Shown here piece after piece: positions 12,081 through 25,760 of a DNA stretch of 64,000 nucleotides. A program made the translations under genes and the position numbers. The first letter of the stretch is position 1. Each line of letters starts with the position of its first letter. The stretch is taken from the NCBI GenBank assembly GCA_032191485.1, contig JAVDOI010000005.1, positions 10,359,931 through 10,423,930 on the forward strand. The letters are read 5' to 3'. Origin of the DNA: Leptoclinus maculatus (taxonomy: Eukaryota; Chordata; Actinopteri; Perciformes; Stichaeidae). A model generated the notes under the pieces. It ran no database searches. It saw only the letters and a list, made by a program, of their open reading frames with translations, and had not been told where the DNA came from.

Positions 12081-15000
12081 TCTCTACTAGTATGACTCCA
12101 CAGCAGATAATCTCCAGTCAGATTGCCACGAGCATTGAGCCGTATAGCCTGATTGAGGAACTCTTCACCGACTAAGCGACATGTCATCACAGAGGAAAAG
12201 GCCATCCGTCAGCTAATCGAACCCCTGACCTCAAACAAGTGGAGTGAACGCATTTATAAGAGTTAGCAATCCTATCGGAGTAACCAGGGGGGCTGAAATA
12301 TCGCGCTACGCTGTGCGTTTCCTCCATCCTCACATGCCCACTCGTCTTCTCCTTCATCATACTGAGAAGAATAGAAGTGAGGGAGGAATACAGCCTCCCT
12401 CCTCACACTCAGACACATTTCTGCCAGAGGAAGTCCCTCTGGACCCGTGTAATATACCGCCTGTCTGGAGCATTTGTGGACACATGAAGCCGTTGGATCC
12501 CTGAAGCTATTATTGTATCAGAGCTGCTCCGAGCATTTATCCAAGTCAAATCAAACACACTGCCTGACTACACCCTCGCTGTGAGTGCTTAACCAAATAT
12601 TTTTGTTTTGTACATGTTTGGTGTTCATATATGTGGTGATAGCATTTTGCAAACACCTGAAAACATGTAAGACTGAACTATAAATTCCATCCACTTCTAG
12701 CATAAATAAAATTAAAATGAATACTTATATAAGCCATAGAATGTGTATTTAATACCTACTTTATTTACATAATCTTCCTCTGGGTATAAAAGGTAGAAGA
12801 ATATATGGTATAAAACCCAGTGATCCATCACATATATCACATGTATAGCTGTGATGTATATTCTAAACCTGAACAGCAGAGAGAAGAGTGTGTTGCTATA
12901 GCATTGTTCCGATGTGTTCTGGGATGTAAGTAACCCGTGCCAACATGAACTGACAGCTATGTCAGGAGGGAACAAATGCTCAGAGTAACGGTGGAAAACC
13001 ATACATCCTCCTCTGTCTTATTTCTAAAGAATATCTGTCCAGTTAGCACATTTCATTCTTTTCACCGCGGTGTGAATTTTGCTTCCACGTTATCAAAAAT
13101 AACGAGAAATTATCACACGTTCAGTGCCATTCGTTTCTTTTTTTCCCAGCAGACATTTTGAATTGTCGTGTGTTACATTTATCGAGCGAAGCAGAGTCGC
13201 TGGGAGGTGCACAGGGTGGATGGTGGCTACACAGTGCAGGTACCAGGATCCTGAGTCTGCCTGTGGTTACTGTAGGTTTTGGCAACAAAAGCACTTTGGT
13301 CAAGGTTAGGAAATGATTGGGATTTCAGTTAAAGGGGACATATCATGAACTCACACTTTGCTCCCTTTTCATTTAATTTTTTATTGTGCACATACATTTT
13401 GGGTATCTGGAGTGCTAACCAACCCACAAACGATACAAAAATAAGACAACCCAGCCACAAAATCAGGGCTGCTTGGATCAGACAACATGTGTTTCAAGAA
13501 GACTCCGATTCGGCTCCCCTTCAACATGCAGCCCCCCCCCCCCCCCCCTAACAGGTGTTTTAACAGTTACTTTTGGAAGAACTTTCCACAGAAGATGATC
13601 ACATATAAAGTTGAAAGCATTGCCAATAAAGTTATATTTATCTCATTCTATTGTGTTGGTGTGGAGGCAGAAACCTCAGAGGGAGGATTACAACAGAGGC
13701 GGTCTACATCCCAATGGTGTAGCTCATAGTGCACAAGTAAATAAATATGACTCTTCTAAATATAAAACATCTTAATTATGGTCTTGAATCAAGATATTAA
13801 AGCAGCAAAAACTCAATGAGACAATAGTCAAATGTAGATAGTTAAATTATGCACAACAGGTTATTGATCATAGCACGAAACGTTACTGCTCAACTGACTA
13901 TAAAAGGACCAGTAAACGGATACCTCACGTTAAAATGTGTAAAATCACATTAAAATAATAATAACAAAATAAGCTTTTAAAAAAACATATACTGTATGGC
14001 CTACATACCTACATAGATCACTGTGGACATTTCTCCTCATTAATTATGTGGGAGTTGGAAATGGGTTATGGTTTTTGAGGTCACCATCGGGTTCAGGCAG
14101 AGAATCAAAGCTCTGTCTCTCCCTCAGGTTGTGAGCAGGCTCAACCATGCTTAGCTTTTTGAAAAAGTCTTATTCACTTGGCTGTGAGCTACTGGTCCCA
14201 TAAGATGGGGGAAAGCGAGGTTGGAGTAGGGACCAGGGTGAGTTTGGGATCAGGTATTGGGGTGGAGGTTTGGTTATGGTTAGAGTGCACGGCTGCATGG
14301 TTAGATACCTCGAGAGGAATGACAGAAAATACGCTCAAAGCATTTTGACACACTGACCGTCTCCAAACTCCCTGGGTTTGCATGAGTTTTAAAGAGGTCT
14401 GCGTGCCGGGGAGCTGTAAATCACAATTACAACAACGACTTGATGCTATGCTGAGCGTATGTGGAGGCACTTCCTGCCACCATCACATCCTGCATTTATT
14501 ACATTACGTGACCACAAGGTTAGAAACATGTGGCAGCTGTGCTGTCCGCCGAGGAGAATCTCTCCACACTTAATGATGACATCAAGAGGATTTAATAGCG
14601 GCTTTAAGATTTGGACTCAAGGAGATGATGTCACGCAGCTGCAGACACAAACGCATCTGCGTGTAGTCTGGTCTGAGACCGCAGCGTTGTCATTGTCAAA
14701 GCCAGGTTTGAGCTCACTCACCAAGTTTGATTAATAAAATACACGCTTTTGAAGGAGATTCGCAGACACTGAAAGTGTGTCTGAATCCAGTAGCTGGTAG
14801 TCTACTATGGTTACTATCACGTGACCTGACCTGTCACAACCGTTAAAAGCAGCTCTGGAGGATAATGAGCTCATCGGCGCAGTTTGCCAGCAACTAGGAA
14901 CCGTTTCGACAGCAGAAATAAGGCAGACCGGAGTCTTTGATTACATCTTGGAGTGCTGCACTTCCTTCAACATTAGTGCTGGTAGCAGCGCAAAAGCGGG

Positions 15001-17259
15001 TGAAGTGACGCTGAGCAGCGGGCAGGTCGCGCCAACACACCAGGCCCCACTGGAGCGGCAGCCTCCACCCTGACCTTCGATGCATCATCGCTTGGCCATT
15101 AACCAGGCGGGAGGTGGAGGAGAAGGGCTGTGTCTGAACAGCCACTTAGAGAGGGTGCAGCGCGGAGCCTGGCGTGCTATGTAAACACATTTATCCTGGG
15201 GTATGTGTGGACATGCTAAAATCTCCTTTGCTGTTGGTGGCAAAGTGCATCAACACTTTACTGCAGCCATCGAATAAATCAGCAGAAAAACATTCTGATC
15301 TGCTGGGTTTTTTTCGAGCCAGTGCGATCTCCCGGCATGCTCTCTGGCACGTCCCTCTGGAAACGGACTGCTGGTGAAAAGATGCGTCTTCTAGCGCAAC
15401 CAGTAAACATATCTGCTGGTAAGTGTGCGGCCCAGCGGCCTGGCAGAGCGACGGGCGATCCATTCCGGCGAAGATGGCAGCCTGAATAATGCAGCCGCTT
15501 GTTCTGTTTGAATGAAAAAAGGAGTTGGCACTGGGGAGGGTTCTGCTGGCAGATGATCCGGTGGCAGAGTGCCCCTCTCTCTCTCTAAGGGAGAGGAGTG
15601 GGGGGTAAGAAAAATAAATAGAGTTCTCAAACAGAGCGCACCTTCACTTAATCACACATTCCAGAAGTCTTCGGGTTGCAAATTTAGCAGCTGAAAAAAA
15701 GAAATCCTACAAACGGGTAATTGAACTCTGAGGAGGTCGCGTCGCGTAGTAGCTACCTGTTACGATATGACATCAGCCCCCAAGCAGAGCTTGTGCCCAT
15801 GGAAACAGGGGCCTGAGAAAAGCCTTGTGCAAGGTGCTTTTTCCAAGCCTTCTCTTCCCCTTTTTTGCTAACATTAATTGCTTGCCAACAGCACTTGACT
15901 GTAGCGAGTTGAAGCCTCCCTCTCGGCAGGTCTCTAGCTCAGTCCAGAAAAAAAGCCGGGGGCCAGATAAGTGCGGGGTGTTTTTTTTTTCTCCCAGCGC
16001 CAAGCCGTCGGGGAGTCGGATTGTTTGCATTCGGCGTGATTAGAGAGCCATTACGTGTCACAGAAGCCCCCGGGCTCGGCCTGGCTCTACTCTTTCCTCG
16101 CCTTGTGTACGGGAGGAAATTATTTCATCCGCTAGTCTTGGTGCCACCAATGACACGGTTGGGCGGAAGCTTCCTCCTTAACTAGGTCACTGTGTTATTC
16201 AAGTCCAGCAGGAGACTGGAAGCAACAGAAGGCGGGGTGTTTTAAACTCCCCCTCACCCGCCGCTGGAGATCCTGTTAAAAGACGGCAGAGAAAACGAGG
16301 AGAGGGCAAACTTTCGAGAACAAGCAAGCGTAACACACAACAAACCTTGACTGATTTAGCACTTTTCCTATTTAACCTGAGTATGCGTTTATCCACTGGA
16401 TCATGTTCTGTAATGGGCCCAGTATGGATAGCAGGAATAACAGCAAATGTCAATTTCACCGTTCACAAATACTCGGGCTCTTTATGGCTTTTTTAAGGTT
16501 AGCACTTTCTTGACACGCTGTCGTCAAGCTGACAATAATTTTACACAAAATGTGCCCGGTGACTGCCCTGCCGTCGAGAGTCTCATCTGGAGTCGGGAGC
16601 CAAAAGCCAAATCGTTACTGTTAGCGACCACCGAACGTGCCACTCAAGGAGCCCTCGATTCTTTTGAAAAGCTACCGAGAGAAAACACACCTCTTCATGA
16701 AACAGCAGACTCAACTTTGGATGGCCTCAGTCGATGGCTGCCGCTCGAGTTGCCTGTGTTCTCTGAAAAGAAGCGCTGAATTGCCCGTAATAAGGTCCCT
16801 CTCAAGTTAAATGGTGGGACTCTCAATGCAGCGATGCAGCAATCGTCTTGCACCAAGGCGGCTCGAGGTTAAAATGAACGACTCCAGCTGAAAATAGGGG
16901 TCATTAAACTTTCAAAAAACGATTCTGGTAAGAAGCACAAGGGCAGTGAAGTGAAAAGGCTGGTTGTTACTTCACTATAGGCTTCATGTAGTCGATCTTT
17001 CATTCGCTTCTCCTCTATAATGCTGCTCATGCATTCAATAACATGGAATCTAAATTTTTCCTGACAGAATTTCAACTGTCCATATGAAATATTTACACTG
17101 ATGGTATGGCCACAGCAGATAATGGTTCACTACGTGTTAAACATCGCCTTCTACTACTCACATTGTGGTCTCAGCCAATCTGTCAGGTTCATTGTAGAAC
17201 TATGTGCACATATATGTACTTATACAATATGTGTTATTAGAAAACGTCACTCCCAACTC
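12081..17259. other. Long repeat-poor non-coding block, GC-richer at 14.6-16.9 kb
   Basis: This is the longest stretch without a recognisable transposon. It holds a C17 run (13532-13548). From about 14.6 to 16.9 kb it becomes GC- and CpG-richer, with blocks such as 'GCCCCCGGGCTCGGCC' near 16065. No frame here matches a protein family I know. The longest plus frame, 16447-16779 (110 codons), has no domain, no upstream TATA and no obvious splice context. Absence of transposons and locally raised CpG could mean a regulatory region, but that is inference. Confidence 0.5.
13532..13548. repeat. Poly(C) run
   Basis: Seventeen consecutive C residues. Confidence 0.95.
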
Positions 17260-17264
17260 TTCAA

Positions 17265-17610
17265 ACACTTCAGCTTGGTCAGTGGCCCTACGCTTCAAAC
17301 TATGATGCTCTACGTACCCCCCTAGCGTCTGTTTTGCACGTGTTAATTTCCACTTGTGAAATGCATACACTGTCTTTTCAAAGATTGTTCACAGAAAATA
17401 ACTTAAATATCTTAAATATAACTTAAATATCTTGGTTTAGGTTAAAATATGTCTTTGTTGCGCAGTTTAGTAGGCTGTGTTACGTATGTGCCGCAACTCA
17501 ACGATGTTTTTAACTAATGTACGGGACTTGAAATAAGTTAAAGTTGACTTTTGGTTTCACACAGGGAAACAAAAAACGGCCTCCTGGGTCATGTGTCTTT
17601 TTACCGATCC
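17265..17610. repeat. Dispersed repeat family D copy
   Basis: Starts with 'GCTTGGTCAGTGG' and 'CAAACTATGATGC', as in the copy at 1815-1850, and ends with the 'CCTCCTGGGTC' block, in the same order as that copy. Confidence 0.55.
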
Positions 17611-17644
17611 ATCTACCCCAATCACTTCTGTATGCCGACCATAC

Positions 17645-18075
17645 ATAGACTGTAGAAAGAAGTGGACGTAATCATTGTGACGTCACCCATTGGTTTGTGG
17701 ATTGATGTTTATAAACCTTGAGTTAGGCGATTTTCGCTGTCACCATCTTGGATTACGGCCGTCGCCATGTTATTTTTTTTGCAACCAATAAACAGAAGTG
17801 ACCATATTTGGAATGCGGAGGTGTGACGTAGAGATCCTGGATACGGCTCTGGTAGCGGCAGTGACCTGTCAATCATAGTAAACTCATACTCTGCTTTATG
17901 GTCTATTTAACTCTAAATGGACCATCATTTACTAAATGAACATCATGCTGTATTGTAGAATACTTGAAACTTGAGATTAAGACCATAAACTCATTTTTAC
18001 AATGTTTACTGAGGTAATAAATTGAGTGAAAAGTAGAGTAATTTTCTGATAGACTTCCAAATCAGAGCCCACAGA
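17645..18075 (+). repeat. Dispersed repeat family E, uninterrupted copy
   Basis: Runs from 'CATAGACTGTA..AAGTGGACGTA' through 'ATTGGTTTGTGG', 'CCATCTTGGATT', 'GACCTGTCAATCA', 'CTCTAAATGGACCAT', 'AACATCATGCTGTATTG' to 'TGATAGACTTCCA'. The same order is found at 52258-52488 plus 53404-53600, where a hAT has inserted, and inverted at 59285-59505. This type of repeat is widespread in teleosts. It has no coding capacity. This copy preserves the unoccupied hAT target ('CATACTCTGC', near 17887). Confidence 0.8.
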
Positions 18076-18373
18076 TTATACAGTTCAAGTGTCCCTCACA
18101 ATATGGGATACATAGTGATACTTCACGGATAAAAGTAAACAGCAAATTCATTTATTCCATTAATAAATTCCATTTATTCAGCTGCAGCTACTGGTCAGTT
18201 CATCATATACCTGACTGGCATCAAAGCTGAGTTGATGGAAAGCAGAGCTTTAAGAGAAGTTATCCGAAGACTCTTTCTAAACACAATGTTATGCTTTGTC
18301 GTGCTTTGTCGCCTCCCCCCTAAGGCCGCCCAGCCCCAAGAGAGGAGTGCAGCCTGGAGGCATGCAAAGGTAA

Positions 18374-18381
18374 TGTGTGTG

Positions 18382-18421
<40 letters not shown>

Positions 18422-18432
18422 GGGGGGGGGGG
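18374..18432. repeat. (GT)n microsatellite followed by poly(G)
   Basis: About 45 bases of GT/TG with a single interruption (GTAGTG), then about a dozen G residues. Confidence 0.95.
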
Positions 18433-18709
18433 TCGATTCTCCAATCACATAGCTGTGAGGGGCTAGCGCTGCCAAGTGGCGAGGGCTTCCTCTGCCCGCG
18501 GCTCCCTCCCCAGCTTTGTTCTGCCCGTTATCTTCGGCGGCAGATAATCCTGAATGTGCTTGCGTGGATCACAGCTGCTTCGCCGGGAATCAACCACCGG
18601 CTCATCATGCATGTTAAACTCATTACATATTCAAAAGGGTACTAAATCTCCTTGCATATCTGCTTGCTGGAGGGGCACGTGCATGTGTGTGTTTGCTTGC
18701 ATTCATCCG

Positions 18710-18712
<3 letters not shown>

Positions 18713-18743
<31 letters not shown>
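18713..18743. repeat. (GT)n microsatellite
   Basis: Thirty-one bases of GT dinucleotides. Confidence 0.95.
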
Positions 18744-18748
<5 letters not shown>

Positions 18749-18960
18749 CAGCCTCCTCCTCCTCTATCCTCAAAGAGGCTTTGCTAGCAGCATTTTTCCC
18801 CCTCCTCCCATTTAACCTTCCCCTTTCATCCTTACCCTTGTTCACATCCACTCATGCTCAAAGACTTGGATAAACAGTTGGACTCAAAACTTTACATTGT
18901 GGATTCTTTGTGGATGAGCCGAAACGAAGAGGTTGTTGACACACACCTAAGGAGGTGTCG

Positions 18961-18990
18961 AGATAGATAGATAGATAGATAGATAGATAG
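18961..18990. repeat. (AGAT)7 microsatellite
   Basis: Tetranucleotide AGAT repeat directly followed by a short (GT)5. Confidence 0.97.
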
Positions 18991-19934
18991 GTGTGTGTGT
19001 GTTGTGTTACACAGGGACAGAGCTCTCACCAAGGCTCTTTTGTGTTCCCCAAAGACACGGCACTATCGGAGTACAGACAGATTGGAGGGTAAGATAACTG
19101 ATACCGCAGGGGGGTCAAAGGTCAAACTGACAAACCTCTACACAAAATGTTGAATTCAAGCTGCGCTAATCGATATTTTTATTTTCACAGTGGATCAAAT
19201 AATGACGGAAGGGGTCGCTTGGAGTGACGTATACACAAAAAAAAAATCACCACCCAACACGGCACTTCCCCTCAGTTCTACCTCGTTTTCCGCTGCAGCA
19301 GGAAGATATTTTCAACTTAAAAGCTCTGATAAAACTACTGGAATATATAACCATTTTCCATACACATGTGCTAGCTTGGCTTGACTCGGCGTTGTCAGCC
19401 CAGCACAGCAGGGATTTGTACCTCCACTACAACAGGGCTAACCATTTGAAAGTGTGTGGAACCATGGCTGTGGTCAAAGAAGTGGCTTTAAAACGATGGA
19501 TAAACACATTTAATTTCCTATATTCTTCACAATAAAAGTCCACTGTATTCTTGCTGCTTGTACCCTTCATCCCTGCAGTATTATTATACTTGTTTTTATT
19601 GAAGAACAGAGGCAAACAAAGCTCTCTTATTTCAGTGATAAACACATTACAATTCCTATAAATTCATTACAATAAAAAAACAGTTTATTTATTGTTTGTA
19701 GTAAAAGCTTTTATTATGAAGCAGCAAAATCAGGAAATGTTAGGTTTTCATCAGCAGTAATGTACTACAACTCCTATACAGCTGAAAGCCAAACAGTAAA
19801 ACAAAGCAGATATCTGAGAGTACAAACAGGGACGGAGAGAAACTAAACTTCCAACCACATCAGAGATTCAGTTAGAAGCTGCAAAAGTACTAAAGGCTGA
19901 ACACACACAAAGTCTTAATCTGCAGACAGGAGTT

Positions 19935-20325
19935 GTGTCTTGAACCATAGACTGTAAAAGAATATGTAAAGCTCATAGTAGGTGGCTTTATCCATCGCCA
20001 TCTTGGCAGTGATAACACAGCCCAACTCTAAGAATGGACAAAGAGATGAGAGGCTGTCACTCAAAGTAGCTACGCCATCAATTATGCTTAATTTGAAGCC
20101 TTGAAATAATTTAAACGGGTGAGTTATATAAAAATTCACCCCGTATAGCTGTCATGAACAGAGATATTAGCTATAGAGACCAAAATTGTTTTTGTACCAG
20201 GCTGTAAACGTGTTTATTTATGCTGTAAAGTTGGGCATTTTAACATGGGGGTCTATGGAGGTTGACTCGCTTTTTGGAGACAGCCCCCAGTGGCCATTTT
20301 GAACAACAGCAGTTTTTGGCAGTTC
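19935..20325 (+). repeat. Dispersed repeat family F
   Basis: Contains 'CATAGACTGTAAAAG', 'CGCCATCTTGGCAG', 'TTGTACCAGGCTGTAAACG', 'GTAAAGTTGGGCATTTTAAC', 'GGGGGTCTATGG' and 'AGTGGCCATTTTGAA' in this order. I recognise this order from a common teleost interspersed repeat. Non-coding. Confidence 0.65.
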
Positions 20326-20579
20326 CACGTTGATTTAATTTCTCAGGAGTGGAGGTTGCAGCCTATTTTCCCACACTTATTTGAGGGGGGGAACATTGAG
20401 GGTTGGCCTTGGTTGGCGAGACATTACCCCAACCCGCCTGGAGACAGGTTGGCCGCACTTTGGCCAGACCTCGGGGAGATGGTCTATATCGGGTGCAACT
20501 TGGCACGTTCAAATTGGTAATGGATACACAAATCAGCACTGCGTGGTTTTACTCTCCGCTGCTAAAAAATGGAAAAGCC

Positions 20580-20690
20580 TATTAGAGACTAGCTGAATTT
20601 AGCACCTGAAGAGACAGCTACTTCCCTCAGGAGTTGAAAAAGACTAAAGAAGAAGAGCTAAAAGAGGAGTGAATATTGGACTCGCATTTG
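20580..20690 (+). repeat. Dispersed repeat G, copy 2
   Basis: Matches 11850-11970 ('TTAGAGACTAGCTGAA', 'TTCCCTCAGGAG', 'GAGTGAATATTGGACT'). Confidence 0.6.
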
Positions 20691-21929
20691 TTGTTTTACG
20701 AGAAAAAGACACCAAATAAATGCAAATGTCGCAGTTCGTTAACATCACATATTGCTGAAACATTACAGCCATGACCACATCTTACTATATAACCTACACT
20801 TACTGATGCTTTGCTGTGCTTGCACAAAGAGCTCCAGACAACAGTCCATTTACTTATTTTAGTTAATTAATTAGTTACAAACAAGCTTTACAGATTTTCT
20901 GGCTATTGACACAGAAACTCAATTAACAAAGATTGGATGAGGTGTATACATGCTCAGTATCCCACCTAATCACACTATATCCCAGCTATCTTATTTGGGT
21001 TTCTCATAAGCAGGATAAGGGCTAATCTGAGTTTTTATGACCTGGGCTAAATTTAAAATGCAATAAGTGGCTGTTGTGAACAACAATAATAGCATAAATG
21101 TACAAAATCTATTAGGTTAAACGGGAAATAATGTCAGTGTATTCCCTTCAGAATAAACCAAATTGGTTAAAGAGATCAAGGAGATTACTTTAGAATACAA
21201 TCTCCAAAGAGAGAGCTCATCAGTCTATTGTAGTGCATGACTTGTGTGGTTTACCAATAGCTCATACAATTCATATGCCTGCACATCATATTCCAGGATC
21301 TGCATTGAGGGGATTAAGCAGCAGATCGATCCACAGTGGACATGTGTTTGTTAATGTTCGGTAAATAAGTCATGGTGGCCGTTGATCTATCTGCAAGTCC
21401 TCACCTCCACACTCACCCACTAATCCTGTCCCCAGACAGGCTGATGTCAGATCAGCAGTGATTTCAGGATGAAGGGACCCCCGTCTCCACAAATAAGCCC
21501 ACCGGCCTGAAGATCAGCCTCCATAAGTCACCCCTAATGTTTATTTGTCAAGGTGTGGGTGAGACGCCTGAAAGCTATCAAACTACATTACTTACTTTGT
21601 ACATTATCAAGCTTATTCATTATAATTTTTGAAAAGTCATATATAAAGCAGGATATCTTTTAAAAATGTAAATTGACCCGTAAAATCAGGTATTCACAAT
21701 CATTTTCAACCATTTCTTTGAACAAGGATTGCAACCATACAGTGATGTATGGTGTTATAGCTAAATCCTTTTGATAACTCCTATCTTATGAAAGCAGTGC
21801 TCACTGTACCAAATGTACATGACAAGTCTGGTCTCCCAAAAATGATGTTCTCGTACAAGGAAACTGCATTGTCAATTATGTTTTGAGAGAAACTTTTTTC
21901 TTTGTTTTTCACATATCACAAATATGTTT
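20691..21929. other. Non-coding DNA, nothing recognised
   Basis: AT-rich, no long frame on either strand, and no terminal repeats or simple-sequence tracts of note. Confidence 0.6.
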
Positions 21930-22100
21930 CTTATCATAGTCTGCAGAAGGCGGAGGTCGGGGTGGACAGGTGGGTCAAGCACAGGACTTTCACCCAGGAC
22001 ACCGCTGTTTGTGTTTTCTAGTAAAACTAAAAGTCAACATCTGCCAAACCGCAATGTTTTTACTAAATCTAACCAAGTAGTTTTGTTGTATTTTTGTTTG
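21930..22100. repeat. Dispersed repeat family D copy
   Basis: 'GGACTTTCACCCAGGACACC' and 'AACCAAGTAGTTTTG' match the 11230 copy and, inverted, the 2100 block. Confidence 0.55.
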
Positions 22101-22200
22101 GTTTTGTGTCAATTTACAATGTTAAAAACTGTGTATGGGAAAGTCGCATGGGAATTATTTTTTTGTAGGAAACAAGGTTTATTTTACCATGTTCAGGGGT

Positions 22201-25200
22201 TTTGATCTATTTTATTTGGAAATAAATAAGCTAGGAAGCCATAGAGAAGCAGTCTTTTGCAAATATATAAATATATTATATAAATGCATTAATGATTACC
22301 CTTTGTAAGTGGCAGAAAATAACAAAATAATTTTCCAGCGACATTCTGTGCATTTAACAGCAAAAATAAATTCATTATGATGGAGTCTCTCAATTGGCGG
22401 GGATGACGTAGATCTGTACAGACTAAGTTTGCATCAAGTTCAACTTTGGTGAACTTTGACACGCAATTGTGAACAGTTTACCATTAGCTAGCTAACTGAA
22501 GGAACAGAGAGATGGAGAAGCTATCACTATTTATTAGCTACTTTCATAAATTCCTGGCCTGACGAAGTATAATCAGCTACCTTGGAGAGCTTTTGTGACT
22601 TACAAGTGCTAGCATGTTACCGAAGTGTAGCAGTTAGCTTGCCAGCTACAGTGGTTCATCAACTGGCCTTAAGAGTTGTCACTACGTCACCGAGCTTATA
22701 GCACCACCTACTGTACATCATGCTTTCACACACAAGAATTCAGATATTAAATGATTTGTAGGCTGATTCACTTTTCTTCTCCTATTCGCCTCCATGGATT
22801 CAAATAGCAACCTTCCACAAACTAAACCGGCTTCTCTAATCTACAGGCTCCGCCGCTCTGCCCCCAATAGCACCCAGAACTCAACACCTGAAAGACACCT
22901 GAATCCCTCAGAACACACAAACCTCTACAGCCCCGCTTTCAATTTCACCTCCTGACATTTGGATTTCACCGCCGCTTATTGGCCGCTAAGAGATAAGCAG
23001 TGGCACTTTGTTGGTTAGGAAGAGAGAGTGTGAGCAGAATAAAATGATGTCTTGAACACAAGTGCAAAAAGAGCGAGCCATTGGAAGGACAAAGGGCAAA
23101 CTGGCCCCCAAACACAGGTCAATACAGTTTCTATCGGGCCTCCAGGTTCTTAAAGTATATCTGAAGGACAAGAAGAAATTTGGAATGATGCGCACTTATT
23201 ATTTTTTAATTAGACAGGCCTTCTTCATCGTAGAGTTTTGAAATAGGTCAGGTTACAGTGATAAGACAACAGCTTTCATTTACTGGATACATATGGGCTG
23301 GGATTCACGCCACCCCAGTGCATGCTCAGAATTTCTATCAGGTACTCCTGTCAGTCCCCCAACCCCACCCCCTTCGGTCTTACTCAGTTCGATATGTCTC
23401 AACACATCCTCCCGCCAACCACCTCCATCATATCGTTGTTCTATTATAATCCATTGTTTGAGGAGCAAGCGGGAAGATCGATGTCCGATTATAACGAACG
23501 CACAGAGTAAAGGTGCTGCGATGTGAAAGCCTGTCAGAGCTGTGTACGAGGGAGAAAATGTGACTAGATATATAAATATATATTTATATATATAGGCTAC
23601 TACAGGTCACAAAGTCCACAAAGCCTCTGATTACACTACAAAGTCCTTAAAAATGCACTCGGGCCAGTAGAACACAAACTTGGATCAATGGCGCGTCTGA
23701 ATCAACAGCCTTTGTGGGTTTGTCTTGTCAGCTTGATTAGATTCAGGAGGAAAGTGGGTTGATGATTAAACATGACGGCATCAATACTGCATGAGGCCGA
23801 ACATCCAACGATTTATTTTTCTTTAATGTCTGTAAGAGATCTGGGTCGAATCCTCTTAAAAAATATTTTTTTTTTGCACATATTAATCTTCCACATTGAA
23901 AATGAACATGGAAAGTGTGAAAAGCAAGCAGTAGTAATAAAGGAAAGCCATACATTTTCCCTGAGCAAAGTCATGTTCTATTACTATAAATAAAAAAGAA
24001 TTGTTAAAAGAATAAACAAACCACAAACACCAATCCTGCAAAGGAAATGAGGCTTTGCCCCCTCAATCTGATAATTCCAGAGCCAAAAGAAGAAAAAAAG
24101 AGTCTACCTTGTTTATACGGAGCCGGGGCACTTCAGTGGCATTGTCAGCGCTGGAGCTGCAGGGTGCTTGTGTTTCCCCAGTGAACTGAAGCAGATGTCA
24201 GCAGAGACACCTGCTCTGGCTCAGCCTCCTCCTCCGCCGCCTGCCGGCCCCGGGTGTCGGGGGGTCGCCTGCCCTGCCCCAAAATACACCCATCGCTCAG
24301 CCCCCTGGCATGCTATTGTCTTAAGCACGGTGGCGGATTTATCTACTCATTAGGACATTTTCTGCACATTCCTCATCTGTTGCACGACCGTTCAATGTTG
24401 TAAATGAAGGGAGTGATAGCTGGTAACTTGTAGGCAAAGCGGGCGTCATTATATATCATGTCGTTATTGGTGCAAAAATATAAGAGTGTGATTGCTTTGA
24501 TGAAAAGACCTAAATTAGTGGTAAGCATGAAAAAAAAATTCTAAGGAGCTTACAGTCTCTTACCGAGGGACTAGGGCCGGGGTGGGGGTGCAGGCGTGTG
24601 GTGGCGACTGGCCATCTGTTTGGGATGTTTCATGGTGCGCTTGCATCAGCACCCGTATGATTGATTGACAGTTGGGTAATCCAATCTCTGCTTTTCTAAG
24701 TGGGAGTCATGGGCAAGGATTCTCCGCAAGGAAGGATATCGAATCACGCAGCCTCGCAGCTGCATGAAAGAATAAAAAAAAGTAAAATGTTGTGTAACTC
24801 TGGGCAGAGATCTTAGGCCATGGGGTCGCTGCTTTAATCAGGCCCTGCTCAGCAAAGACACGAGGAACAGTGACCTACATTTGTCCTCATCTGAATGACA
24901 GATGTCCCCGGTGTCTTTGCTGCAGAGTAGTAGTATGTGCTCATTCTTTGGTGATTACTGCCACACGCCACGCGGCTCAGGCATTCAAGGCTTCTGCAGC
25001 AGCAAAGAGCTCTGTGATCTGTTTAATTACACATCAGATGTTATGCTGCTGTGTGCCCGGCTGATCTGACTGCACACATGCAGCAATGAGACTGTAACAA
25101 CGCAACAGCATTACACAATAAAGGGGCTCTCGTGTGGACTACAAATTCAGATGAGTCTTTGCTGAAAGTAGATCCAACCTCTCATATCTCTTTTTGCAAG

Positions 25201-25209
25201 ACTAGAGCA
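22201..25209. other. Repeat-poor non-coding block
   Basis: No gene is supported. Notable content: an AT palindrome at about 23567-23594, and a GC-rich island at about 24120-24330 with pyrimidine-rich 'CCTCCTCCTCCGCCGCC' and 'GGCCCCGGGTGTCGG'. The 61-codon frame at 24168-24353 crosses the island but has no recognisable domain. The island could be a regulatory element; I have no direct evidence. Confidence 0.5.
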
Positions 25210-25760
25210 CCAACTGGACAAAGTGGCCTCTGGACCCCTATTGGGGCCCAAAGGGTCCAGGTTTGGGAAAAGGTCTTTGATTAACAGTAGTTTGACCATT
25301 TTAAGAATTTCTTTTTCTAAGCTTCCAACTGCATCTTGTGGTCTTCTCGTAGAAAAATAAATAGTAAGCTGATCATGAGGTTAAGATTATTTTGTCAAAC
25401 TAGTTTTTCCCAAATTAGCTTGTTTGTACTGGAAACATCTAAAGCTAAAACCAATAGCCAATTAATCGATCAGTCTGATCACCAGAAAATGTATTGGCAA
25501 CTATTTTGATAATCGCTTAATTGTTTAAGTCATTCTTTTAAACAATAATACCAAACAATCACTGCTTTCAGTTGTTTGAATGTCGGGATTTGTTGGTTTT
25601 CTTTTTAATCTATAATATTTAATTGAGTGTCTTCGGGTTTTGGACTGTTTGTTAGCCAAACAATTAAATATGACAACTTGGGCTTTGGGGACTTGTGATT
25701 GGCTTTTTATTTAATTGTTTTACTATATCCTGACATTTTTAAACCAAATAGTTATTGTTA
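25210..25760. repeat. Old dispersed teleost repeat (ATCGAT..TTTTGATAATCG type)
   Basis: Contains 'AATTAATCGATCAGTCTGAT', 'GGCAACTATTTTGATAATCG', 'TTGTTTAAGTCATT' and 'TTGAATGTCGGGATTTGTTG', in an order I recognise from a frequent fish interspersed repeat. The copy is strongly diverged. No ORF. Confidence 0.5.

Larger units (their letters stand above)
18076..19934. other. Non-coding DNA rich in microsatellites
   Basis: No gene is supported. Two (GT)n tracts, a poly(G) run and an (AGAT)n tract lie between 18.37 and 19.0 kb. Open frames across 18388-18873 on both strands are translations of these simple repeats (Cys-Val and Thr-His runs). From 19.15 to 19.93 kb the sequence is AT-rich and unremarkable. 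Confidence 0.6.

Noticed and set aside
16447..16779. 110-codon plus-strand ORF
   Set aside because: No family resemblance, no promoter-like sequence; length not unusual for a GC-richer 5-kb block.
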